From Omnitrophica WOR_2 bacterium RIFCSPHIGHO2_02_FULL_50_17 (GTDB taxonomy: Bacteria > Omnitrophota > Gorgyraeia > Zapsychrales > Zapsychraceae): DNA of 41,338 bases. The stretch spans positions 1 to 41,338 of the forward strand of contig MHGQ01000002.1 of assembly GCA_001805645.1 (NCBI GenBank), written 5' to 3'. This document shows positions 17,134-24,879 of this stretch, piece by piece; the stretch's first letter is position 1; every line of letters begins with the position of its first letter. Both the position numbers and the translations under genes were made by a program. The notes below the pieces were generated by a model, which saw nothing but the letters and a program-made list of their open reading frames with translations, was not told where the DNA came from and did not search any database.

Positions 17134-18681
17134 ATGCGTTGGAAAGCCATAAGGAATTTCTCCCAGAACCTGTTCGAGTTCCCCCGGACATTTAAAAGGT
17201 CTTTGATTCGCCATGACAAGCCTGTCTCGGACCGCGCCCGCAGCCAGATCATGTTCAACAATTTCTTCCTGCATATCTTAAGCACGCGCATTCACCGCTA
17301 TTCCTTGAAATCTACCTATACATTCGGGCTGGGGGTGATGGCCGCTTCTTCCTTCATTATTCTCTTGGTGACGGGGATTCTTCTTATGATTTATTATAAG
17401 CCGTCGGTGGATTTGGCGTACGACTCGATTAAGGATATTCACTATGTGGTGCCGGGAGGGCGGTTCATCCGCAACATCCATCGATGGGCTACCAATATTA
17501 TGATTGTGAGCGTCTTTCTGCACATGGCGCGCGTCTTTTATACGGCGGCGTATAAAAGATGGCGTGCCTTTAATTGGGTTTTGGGAATCATCCTTTTGGT
17601 GTTGACCTTATTGCTGAGTTTTACGGGGTATTTGCTGCCGTGGGATCAGCTGGCCTACTGGGCGGTGACGATTGCAACCAACATTGCGGCTTCCGCTAAC
17701 GAGTTCACGGATGCCTTGAATATCACAGCGTATTTTAATCCCGGACGGTTCATGAAGATTTTGCTGCTGGGATCCGAGGAAATCGGACAGGATGCCCTGC
17801 TACGGTTTTATTGGCTGCATTGCATTATCCTCCCCCTTGCCCTCGTGATGGTTTTGGGCGCGCATATCTGGCGCGTGCGCAAAGACGGCGGGCTGGCCCG
17901 TCCGGATCACATCAGCGACGAGGATTTAAAAGGGACACCGAAAGATCCGCTTTCCGACAAGGTCTTTACCCATGCCCCGCAGAAGACGTATAACCTGATG
18001 TGCCTGGTAAAGGGAAAGACGCCTATTGTCGGACGCGGACCCGAACAGACGGTCTCCAGCTGGCCGCACATGATGATTAGGATTGTGGCTGTCTTTATGC
18101 TCACCTTGGCCCTGACGTGCCTCTATGCGTATATGATTGACGCTCCTCTTAAGGAAATGGCCAATCCGTCTGTGCCGGAAAATCCGGCCAAGGCGCCGTG
18201 GTATTTTTTAGGCCTGCAGGAGCTGGTTTCCTATTCAGCATTCATGGGAGGAATGGGAATCCCCGGGTTGGCGCTCCTGGGTCTTGTATTGATTCCTTAT
18301 CTGGACAGGGAAGAGCAGGAGATCGGCCGCTGGTTTGACAATAAACAGGGCAGTCGAGTGACAAAAAATTCTTTTATTTATGCGGTTACGGTTGTGGTTG
18401 GGATGCTGGTCTTCACGGTCAGTTTGGGGTGGCTGAGGAATTGGTTCCCCCAAATCCCGCAGTTATTCATTATTTTTTTTAACCCGGGGACGGTCCTCGT
18501 CGTCTTTTTTGTGGCCTGGTCGTTTTATTGTATGGTGAGATACAACTCCACCAGGATGGCGGCCATCGCCTTATTTACGTGTTTTCTGGTGGCCTTTGTG
18601 ATTTTAACGTATTTCGGGACGTATCACCGCGGGCCCAATTGGGACTTTTATTGGTTGAAGAGCCAATGGCCGGTTCACTAA
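17134..18681 (+). CDS. Fused cytochrome b (b6 plus subunit IV) of bc complex 1
   Basis: The 515-residue membrane protein binds two b hemes and the quinone sites. Heme ligands H116/H130 and H229/H244 give the spacing 14 and 15. The longer second interval is typical of cytochrome b6 rather than mitochondrial b. The subunit-IV half follows in the same chain. Its Qo loop reads [11 protein letters not shown] (A354, P355, W356, Y357), so the Glu of PEWY is absent. The position matching Cys35 of cytochrome b6 (heme c_n attachment) is G65 in YTFGLG, so covalent heme c_n is not expected. GGAGG precedes the ATG. A decaheme cytochrome follows. Confidence 0.95.
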   Translation: MRWKAIRNFSQNLFEFPRTFKRSLIRHDKPVSDRARSQIMFNNFFLHILSTRIHRYSLKSTYTFGLGVMAASSFIILLVTGILLMIYYKPSVDLAYDSIKDIHYVVPGGRFIRNIHRWATNIMIVSVFLHMARVFYTAAYKRWRAFNWVLGIILLVLTLLLSFTGYLLPWDQLAYWAVTIATNIAASANEFTDALNITAYFNPGRFMKILLLGSEEIGQDALLRFYWLHCIILPLALVMVLGAHIWRVRKDGGLARPDHISDEDLKGTPKDPLSDKVFTHAPQKTYNLMCLVKGKTPIVGRGPEQTVSSWPHMMIRIVAVFMLTLALTCLYAYMIDAPLKEMANPSVPENPAKAPWYFLGLQELVSYSAFMGGMGIPGLALLGLVLIPYLDREEQEIGRWFDNKQGSRVTKNSFIYAVTVVVGMLVFTVSLGWLRNWFPQIPQLFIIFFNPGTVLVVFFVAWSFYCMVRYNSTRMAAIALFTCFLVAFVILTYFGTYHRGPNWDFYWLKSQWPVH

Positions 18682-18689
18682 ATGAGCTC

Positions 18690-18721
18690 CAAACTTATGG
18701 AACGAAGTGAACATAAGTTTG
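18690..18721. repeat. Hairpin between cytochrome b and the decaheme cytochrome
   Basis: CAAACTTATG (18690-18699) pairs perfectly with CATAAGTTTG (18712-18721) around a 12-nt loop. There is no T run. It may be a repeat element or an mRNA-processing site within the operon. Confidence 0.65.
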
Positions 18722-18780
18722 TTGAGCGAATTTATCCCGAGGCGCATCATGGCCGAGGGATTACCTTTTAAAAAATTATC

Positions 18781-21354
18781 ATGAAGAAAACCATACTGAT
18801 ATCCAGCCTTGTTGTCATTATTGTTCTTCTCGCCGAGGCCTACCGTGAAAATCTGAACATGGACTGGCAGCATTATCAGCGGCTTTACAAGGATAAGCTG
18901 CTTCAATTGGCAAGAACTCCTCAAGAGAAGGCGCTGGCCAAGCAGTATGAAATCAAGATGCGCCAGATTGTCCTTCCGGCATTGAACCGCGTGGACCGCT
19001 GTGTCATTTGCCACGCGGCGATGGAAGATTCCCGTATGAGGGATATGCCGAATCCTTTGAAGACTCATCCCGGCGATTATCTGGAAACGCACGAAGTTGA
19101 ACAGACCGGCTGCACCATCTGCCACGACGGCCAAGGCAGGGCCATCACGTTCCGTGAGGCTTTGGCTCACGGCGAGAATAAGTATTGGGAGAAACCGCTT
19201 CTTGTTAAACCTTTCCTCGAGGCCAATTGTTACCGCTGCCACCGTGCCTCTTTAAAGGAAACGCCTCATTATAATGCAGGAAATGCTCTCTTTGAGACAA
19301 AAGGGTGTCTAGGCTGTCATAAGATTAACGGCAAAGGAGGGGTTAAGGGGCCGGATCTCTCTTATTTAGGCGATGCCAATTTTCATCTGAAAATACCGAC
19401 GGCTGAAAATCGCAAGCCCCTTTTGGAAAAATTTAATGATAACGTGAATCTCGCCTATATTTATGAGGCTGTGAAATTTCCTCATGAGCAGCCCAAAGAT
19501 TCCAAGATGCTGGATTATCATTTGACCGACGAGGAGGCTGTTAATCTGACGGTTTTCCTCAAAGGGCTGACGACCGATATCGTGCCCAAGAGCCTTGTTT
19601 CTAAAAAGGCGCCTCAAGTCCCCTTGGACATCCTGGGACGCGGGGCCATCCTGTATGCCCAATATTGTTCGGCATGCCACGGCCTTGACGGCAGAGGGAC
19701 GCACCTCTCGGAACTCACGAAGATCGGCCCGGCGGTCGGCAATGAAGAGTTTCTTGCCATCGCTGATGAAAAATTGCTGGGGCATGTCGTCAGTTTCTCC
19801 CGGGGCGGCGAGATGCCGGCCTTTGCCACCACCGGCGGACTTACCCCCGAAGAGATTCAAGACATCGTGCAGTATATTTTCTCTTTTAGGCGGACCCCGC
19901 CTCCTTTTGAAGAAGTGATGGCTGTGGAGGGGAACGCCCGTTACGGAGAGAATTTCTTTAGAGGCAACTGCGCCAATTGTCACGGGGTGGACGGCAAATA
20001 CAGCACAGACTTGATTGGCCCTACTTTGAATAATTCGACCCTTCTGGGGCTGGCCACAAAAAAGTTTTGGTATAACACGATTGTCCGCGGCCGTGCCGGG
20101 ACCGCCATGCCGGCCTGGCATTTTCTAAATAAAGAACAGATCGCGGATCTGATCGCCTTTCTTGAGGATTTGAAACCAAAGACGCTGGATAAAGAACAAA
20201 CCATGGTGAAGGTGTGGACCGAGGCCTCTAAGGAAAACGGAAAGAAGCTCTTTGACGGGCAATGCGCTATTTGTCATGGCATTGATGGCACGGGGGGCAT
20301 GGGGCCGAATCTTCAAAATGCGGAATTCCAAAAACAGGCGGATGCGGAATTTATATTCCATGTTATGTCCCAAGGCCGTCCGGGGACAGCCATGCCGAGC
20401 TGGAATCTGCTTACACCGCAGGATGCGGCAGATATTATCGCCTATGTGAAGTCCTGGCAGGCCGGGGAATCCGCTCCCTTATCCGATGAGCGTATTATCG
20501 GCTCCGAAAAGCAAGGCGAAAAGATTTTTGCCAGCTCCTGCGCCCAGTGTCACGGCGTCTCGCCGAGGGCGATGGTAGGACCGGCGGTCTTGTCCGAAGG
20601 GTTCTTAAAACAGGCGAGTGATTCCTTTATCAAAAATATGATTATGTATGGGCGAAGCCATACGCAGATGCGGCCGGCCTTTAAAGGAGAAGGCGGAATT
20701 ATCGAGTTAAACGAAGAGGAAGTTAATTCCGTTGTGGCTTACATCCGGTCATTAGAGGAAAATCCTGTTGTCTTGGAGGGAAAATCCTCTGTTCAGGGCG
20801 ATTCCCAGGTCGGTAAAGCCCTTTTTGCCAGAAACTGCGCCCAGTGTCACGGTGAGTTCGGCGAGGGCGGCAACGGTCCGGCCATCGGCAAAAAGGGTTT
20901 CTTAGAGACGGTCTCGGACGGTTTTATTTTCGCGATGATGCGTATGGGACGGGGGGACTCCGAAATGAAAGCCTTCCCGCCGCATGGCAGCGGATTTGCC
21001 AGCTTAAGCGATAAAGACGCGGCTGATATCATCAGTTTTTTAAGATCAGATCTCAACAAGGCCGAGCAGTACGCCAAGAAAGTGCAGGGCGTTCCCGGCC
21101 GCGGGAAAGAGCTTTTTGACCGTGACTGTGCCCAGTGCCACGGTCCGGACGGCCGCGGCGGCATCGCGCCGGATTTGAATAATAAATTTTTTATGGAGGC
21201 TGTCTCGGACAGTTACCTGCAGGCGACCATGGCCATCGGCCGCCATAATACACAGATGCGCTCCATGATGAAAGGCGGCAGCGGTGTCGTCGAGCTTTCC
21301 TCGCAGGACGTGAATGATATTATCAGTTATTTAAGATTTCTCGTCGAAAGGTAA
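18781..21354 (+). CDS. Membrane-anchored decaheme cytochrome c of bc complex 1
   Basis: The 857-residue protein has an N-terminal hydrophobic anchor (residues 4-20) and ten CxxCH heme sites, at C74, 111, 150, 176, 296, 397, 495, 587, 686 and 783. The first four form a compact module starting RVDRCVICH that also occurs in the octaheme cytochrome of complex 2. The last six are spaced 92-101 residues apart. Each has a CxxCHG(x)DG start and an M-containing loop such as MPAW or MRSMM, so they look like tandem class-I monoheme domains. It lies where cytochrome c1 or f would be expected. Inference: the tetraheme module takes electrons from the Rieske protein, and the six-domain string carries them outward in the periplasm. 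Confidence 0.93.
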   Translation: MKKTILISSLVVIIVLLAEAYRENLNMDWQHYQRLYKDKLLQLARTPQEKALAKQYEIKMRQIVLPALNRVDRCVICHAAMEDSRMRDMPNPLKTHPGDYLETHEVEQTGCTICHDGQGRAITFREALAHGENKYWEKPLLVKPFLEANCYRCHRASLKETPHYNAGNALFETKGCLGCHKINGKGGVKGPDLSYLGDANFHLKIPTAENRKPLLEKFNDNVNLAYIYEAVKFPHEQPKDSKMLDYHLTDEEAVNLTVFLKGLTTDIVPKSLVSKKAPQVPLDILGRGAILYAQYCSACHGLDGRGTHLSELTKIGPAVGNEEFLAIADEKLLGHVVSFSRGGEMPAFATTGGLTPEEIQDIVQYIFSFRRTPPPFEEVMAVEGNARYGENFFRGNCANCHGVDGKYSTDLIGPTLNNSTLLGLATKKFWYNTIVRGRAGTAMPAWHFLNKEQIADLIAFLEDLKPKTLDKEQTMVKVWTEASKENGKKLFDGQCAICHGIDGTGGMGPNLQNAEFQKQADAEFIFHVMSQGRPGTAMPSWNLLTPQDAADIIAYVKSWQAGESAPLSDERIIGSEKQGEKIFASSCAQCHGVSPRAMVGPAVLSEGFLKQASDSFIKNMIMYGRSHTQMRPAFKGEGGIIELNEEEVNSVVAYIRSLEENPVVLEGKSSVQGDSQVGKALFARNCAQCHGEFGEGGNGPAIGKKGFLETVSDGFIFAMMRMGRGDSEMKAFPPHGSGFASLSDKDAADIISFLRSDLNKAEQYAKKVQGVPGRGKELFDRDCAQCHGPDGRGGIAPDLNNKFFMEAVSDSYLQATMAIGRHNTQMRSMMKGGSGVVELSSQDVNDIISYLRFLVER

Positions 21355-21360
21355 TGACTC

Positions 21361-21486
21361 AGTTCCCCTCCCTCGGATGGGAGGGGATTCCGCCGGAGGC
21401 GGATCCGCCTTTGGCGGAAGGGGAGGGTGAGAAAAATTATTATCTTCACCCCCACCGAACCTCCTCCATCGACGGGGGAGGAAGAT
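21361..21486. repeat. Composite palindromic repeat element (CCTCCC family), copy A
   Basis: Three hairpins lie in a row: CCCCTCCC/GGGAGGGG (21365-21386), a 32-bp GC palindrome with arms beginning TTCCGCC (21388-21419), and CCTCC..GGAGG near 21462-21482. It fills most of the 178-bp gap before the molybdoenzyme gene. The reverse complement matches a second copy inside the NapH fusion gene at 25796-25864. Confidence 0.8.
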
Positions 21487-21532
21487 CTGAGTAGTTACAT
21501 CGAAAGAGATATTGAAAGGAAGGGGAGATAAA

Positions 21533-24199
21533 ATGAAAAGGCAAAAATGGTCTATGTCGCGGCGTAATTTCCTTAAAGGCACCGTTGCCGGCGCGGCCGC
21601 CGTGGGGATGTCGGATATGCTTTTCGCGCCTGAAAAAATTTTGGCCGAGGAGCTGGGGCTTGTTTCTTCCGTCAAGGAATACGCGGCCCAGTGTCCTTAC
21701 TGCGGGGTCGGCTGCGGCTCGATTATTAAAGTCGATCAGGCCACGGGCCGGGTGATGGGCTGTGTCCCGGACAAACAGCACCCCACCAATAAAGGCGTGC
21801 AGTGCATCAAGGGTTTAAACGCCGACGAGCCGATTTATATTGACCGTCTGACGAAAGTCTTGATCCGCAAGGACATGAGCGATCCCATGACGGGACATGT
21901 CTCCAAGTCTAAGGGGAGTTTTAAAGACAGCGATTTCAGGGAAGCGACTTATGAGGAGGCCGAGGGAATCATTGCCCATAAGCTGGCGGAGATTTATAAG
22001 CAGTTCGGCGGCAACACCATCGGCCTTTACGGTTCGGGGCAGTTGACCGTTGAGACCCAGTGGATTGAGAACAAATTCATGAAGGGGATTCTGACTTCCA
22101 ACTCCATCGAGGCCAATGCCCGCACCTGCATGACCTCAGCAGTCACGGCGTACATAGCGACCTTGGGCTCGGATACGCCGCCTTTGTCCTACGAGGATAT
22201 TGAATTAAGCGATATGATTCTTTTCTGGGGGCATAACCCGCGGGAAGCGCATACGATTATGTTCTGGCGTTGCGCGGATCACAAAAAGGCCAATGATATC
22301 CCGACGGTCATCGCTGACCCGCGGCGCACCGGAAGTGTTCAGGCGCTGGAGGCGATTAACCCGCGCAACAGCTATCATTTTCAGACCCTCAACGGCGATA
22401 TTTCCATCCTCAACGCCATCGGCCATGTCCTGGTGACCGACCATGAAGACGTGATTGATTACGCCTTCCTTAAAGAAAATGTTACGGGCTGGGAAGAGTA
22501 TATTAAGATGGTCAAGGAAGAATATAAGCCGGAGGACGTGGTTGACCGGACTATGGTTGACCCCCAGCTTATCCGCAAGGTCGCCTCCGAATGGGCCGAA
22601 GCCACGCGTAAGGGGAGACAGCGTGGTGTGGGCGGTGTCATTTCTTTTTGGGGAATCGGATACAATCAACATATCCACGGCCAGCACAATGTCATCAGCA
22701 TCATCAACCTCCATGCCTTGACCGGCAATATCGCAAGGCCGGGCTGCGGCCCGTTTTCCATGACAGGACAGCCCAACGCCATGGGGGAGCGCCTGATGGG
22801 CGGCTTGACGGGACGGCTTCCTTTTAACGTCGGGCTGGACAATAAACCGCACCGCGACTGGATTGCCCAGCACTGGAAGGTCCCTGTCGAGCGCATGGAT
22901 ACCGTGGCCACGGCCCAGAATCCGGGGATGATGGTCGGTATGTTTGAGCGCGCCCTTAAAGGGGACGTCAAGGCCATGCTGTATATATACACGACGCATA
23001 TCCATCAGCCGGATTTAAACAATCTGATCCGGCCGGCCATGACCAAGATGTTCGTCGTGGTGCAGGATATCTACCGCCATGCCCCCAACGTCCTTTACGG
23101 CGATGTGATTCTGCCGGCGCTGACGTGGGGAGAATGGCAGGGCGGCACCTACATCAGCTCCGAGAGGCGGTTTAATGTCGTGGACGGCGTCGGTAAAGGC
23201 GCCCCCGGTCTTGAGGAGTGTCTCCCGGATTTGGATTACGCCATTGATAAGGCCAAGAAGATCGCCGGCCTCATCGGATTGGACGGCGAGAAAATCTTTC
23301 CTTACAAGAAAAAGAAGTATCATCCCGACGGGCCGATGCTCTATGATACGGAAGAGATCTTTGAGGAGATTGTCAGGGCGTCTAAGGGAACGGACTGCGA
23401 CATGACAGGGATGCTGGAGGTCAAAGAGCGCGACGGCATAGGGCTCTATGATCAGATCCGCCAATTGAAGGGGATTCAGTGGCCGGCGCCCAATTATGAG
23501 ATTGCCAAGGCTGGAGGGACCAAAAGGCGGTATATGGGCCAGGAAAGCTGGGAAGGGAAACCTTACGGCAATTTCCGGCACACGGACGGCAAACTGCATA
23601 TCAAGTCGTGCCGCCAGGATTATTCCAAACGCCAGGAGGTCATGGCCGAGCTGGTCAAGATGGGCACGGTTGAGGGGTATTACACGCTTGATCACCAGGA
23701 CGTCCTTGTCAAGGCGCGGGATATGGCCCTCACGCCCGACATGCCGGATCTCGAACTGCTGGGCAGACACTGGAAAGAAATCCCGTTGGATAAATATCCT
23801 TTCTGGCTGGGGTTGGGAATCGTGTATGAGCACTTTCATAGCGCAAAGACGATTCGCGGGGCAACGACGCGGCGCCTTGTGCCGGAGCAGTACGTGGAGA
23901 TGCACCCCGGTGACGCCGCGGAAAACGGCCTGCGCGACGGCGATAAAATCCGCGTGATTACCCGCCGGGGTTCTTATGAGGGGCGGGTCAGCGTCGGCGG
24001 TTACCGCAGCAAGGTCAGGCCTGCGCGCAATGAGGTGCCTAAGGGGTATATTTTTTCGCCGTGGAATCTCTCTGTCGCGGATTCGGCGGATCCGGCGGAA
24101 AATAAATGGCTGGTGAATACTACTTCCCACAGGGCCTATGACCCGGTTTCGGGGCAGGTGGATTATAAAAAACTGGCGGCCCGTATCGAGAAAATATAG
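21533..24199 (+). CDS. napA: Molybdopterin oxidoreductase, periplasmic Nap/Nas-type nitrate reductase catalytic subunit
   Basis: The 888-residue Mo-bisMGD enzyme starts at the ATG at 21533, with AAGGGGAG upstream. A Tat signal (SRRNFLKG) is followed by a hydrophobic stretch, so it is exported folded. The [4Fe-4S] cysteines are C54, C57, C61 and C91 (CPYCGVGC..CIKG). The likely Mo ligand is C199 in NARTCMTSAV, as in NapA and Nas. Formate dehydrogenases have a different context here. The segment SFWGIGYNQHIHGQ..LTGNIARPG..TGQPNAMGE also matches the nitrate reductase pattern. It is about 60 residues longer than E. coli NapA, with an insert around residues 580-650. No napB or napD is present, and electrons probably come from the NapG/NapH proteins downstream. 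The exact substrate is unproven. Confidence 0.85.
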   Translation: MKRQKWSMSRRNFLKGTVAGAAAVGMSDMLFAPEKILAEELGLVSSVKEYAAQCPYCGVGCGSIIKVDQATGRVMGCVPDKQHPTNKGVQCIKGLNADEPIYIDRLTKVLIRKDMSDPMTGHVSKSKGSFKDSDFREATYEEAEGIIAHKLAEIYKQFGGNTIGLYGSGQLTVETQWIENKFMKGILTSNSIEANARTCMTSAVTAYIATLGSDTPPLSYEDIELSDMILFWGHNPREAHTIMFWRCADHKKANDIPTVIADPRRTGSVQALEAINPRNSYHFQTLNGDISILNAIGHVLVTDHEDVIDYAFLKENVTGWEEYIKMVKEEYKPEDVVDRTMVDPQLIRKVASEWAEATRKGRQRGVGGVISFWGIGYNQHIHGQHNVISIINLHALTGNIARPGCGPFSMTGQPNAMGERLMGGLTGRLPFNVGLDNKPHRDWIAQHWKVPVERMDTVATAQNPGMMVGMFERALKGDVKAMLYIYTTHIHQPDLNNLIRPAMTKMFVVVQDIYRHAPNVLYGDVILPALTWGEWQGGTYISSERRFNVVDGVGKGAPGLEECLPDLDYAIDKAKKIAGLIGLDGEKIFPYKKKKYHPDGPMLYDTEEIFEEIVRASKGTDCDMTGMLEVKERDGIGLYDQIRQLKGIQWPAPNYEIAKAGGTKRRYMGQESWEGKPYGNFRHTDGKLHIKSCRQDYSKRQEVMAELVKMGTVEGYYTLDHQDVLVKARDMALTPDMPDLELLGRHWKEIPLDKYPFWLGLGIVYEHFHSAKTIRGATTRRLVPEQYVEMHPGDAAENGLRDGDKIRVITRRGSYEGRVSVGGYRSKVRPARNEVPKGYIFSPWNLSVADSADPAENKWLVNTTSHRAYDPVSGQVDYKKLAARIEKI

Positions 24200-24200
24200 A

Positions 24201-24266
24201 AGACCGAAGACCACAGACTATAGACCATAGACAAAGGTCTCCTGTCTATGGTCTTTTGTCTTTGGC
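24201..24266. repeat. Inverted repeat of AGACCATAGAC words
   Basis: A perfect 11-bp stem AGACCATAGAC / GTCTATGGTCT (24222-24232 and 24244-24254) is extended on both sides by imperfect copies of the same word (CCGAAGACCACAGAC on the left, TTTGTCTTTGG on the right). It fills the gap between the molybdoenzyme and the first NapG-like gene. Confidence 0.75.
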
Positions 24267-24275
24267 AGGGGAGTT

Positions 24276-24866
24276 ATGAAACGAAGAAATTTTCTAAGAC
24301 GTTTTTTCATGGCGTTGGGGGCGATTTATCTTTGGGAAGGTAAAGCGCGGGCGGGTCTTTTATCCGGCGTCCGCCATAAGGATTATTTGCGGCCGCCCGG
24401 GGCATTGCCTGAAGAAAAATTTTTGGCGACCTGCATCAATTGCCACCGCTGCGGTCAGGCCTGTCCGAACGACTGCATCAAGTATGTCAATGACCCCTTC
24501 AATCTCGTCGCGCACGATACGCCGTACATCGTGCCGCGCGAAAAGGCCTGTATCCTGTGCATGAAATGCACGCAAGTATGTCCGTCGGGGGCGCTGCAGC
24601 CTGTGGCTGACGAGGAGGGGGAGACGATATTAAAACATGTGAAGATGGGGACCGCCGTCGTTGATACAAACATTTGCAATTCTTATAACGGCTATACCTG
24701 CGGGGTCTGTGTTAGGGCATGCCCTTTTTCCGGCGTTGCCTTAAAGGCCGAGACATGGGAGCGGCCTGTTGTTATGGAAGACAAGTGTGTGGGCTGCGGT
24801 TTGTGCGAACAGAGCTGTATCCATTATCCGCAGGCGATTCGGGTCGTGCCGATCCGCAAGGCGTAG
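24276..24866 (+). CDS. napG: NapG-like ferredoxin with four [4Fe-4S] motifs, copy 1
   Basis: The 196-residue protein has an N-terminal RRNFLRRFF signal or anchor of Tat type and four ferredoxin-like cysteine groups: CINCHRCGQACP, CILCMKCTQVCP, the irregular CNSYNGYTCGVCVRACP, and CVGCGLCEQSC. This is the NapG pattern. In known Nap systems NapG passes electrons from the membrane quinol dehydrogenase NapH towards NapA. AGGGGAG precedes the ATG. It lies directly after the molybdoenzyme and just before the NapH fusion gene. A second homologue with the same RPPGALPE start of the Fe-S part follows that gene. Confidence 0.9.
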   Translation: MKRRNFLRRFFMALGAIYLWEGKARAGLLSGVRHKDYLRPPGALPEEKFLATCINCHRCGQACPNDCIKYVNDPFNLVAHDTPYIVPREKACILCMKCTQVCPSGALQPVADEEGETILKHVKMGTAVVDTNICNSYNGYTCGVCVRACPFSGVALKAETWERPVVMEDKCVGCGLCEQSCIHYPQAIRVVPIRKA

Positions 24867-24879
24867 AGAAAAAGTGAAG

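Noticed and set aside
21533-24199. Formate dehydrogenase as the identity of the Mo enzyme
   Set aside because: The metal-ligand context NARTCMTSAV and the SFWGIGYNQH..TGQPNAMGE block fit Nap/Nas enzymes. There is no selenocysteine codon, and no formate-linked subunits are nearby.
23015-24214. 399-codon open frame on the minus strand inside the Mo enzyme gene
   Set aside because: It is a shadow of the highly conserved plus-strand gene, with no family-like sequence and no start signals.
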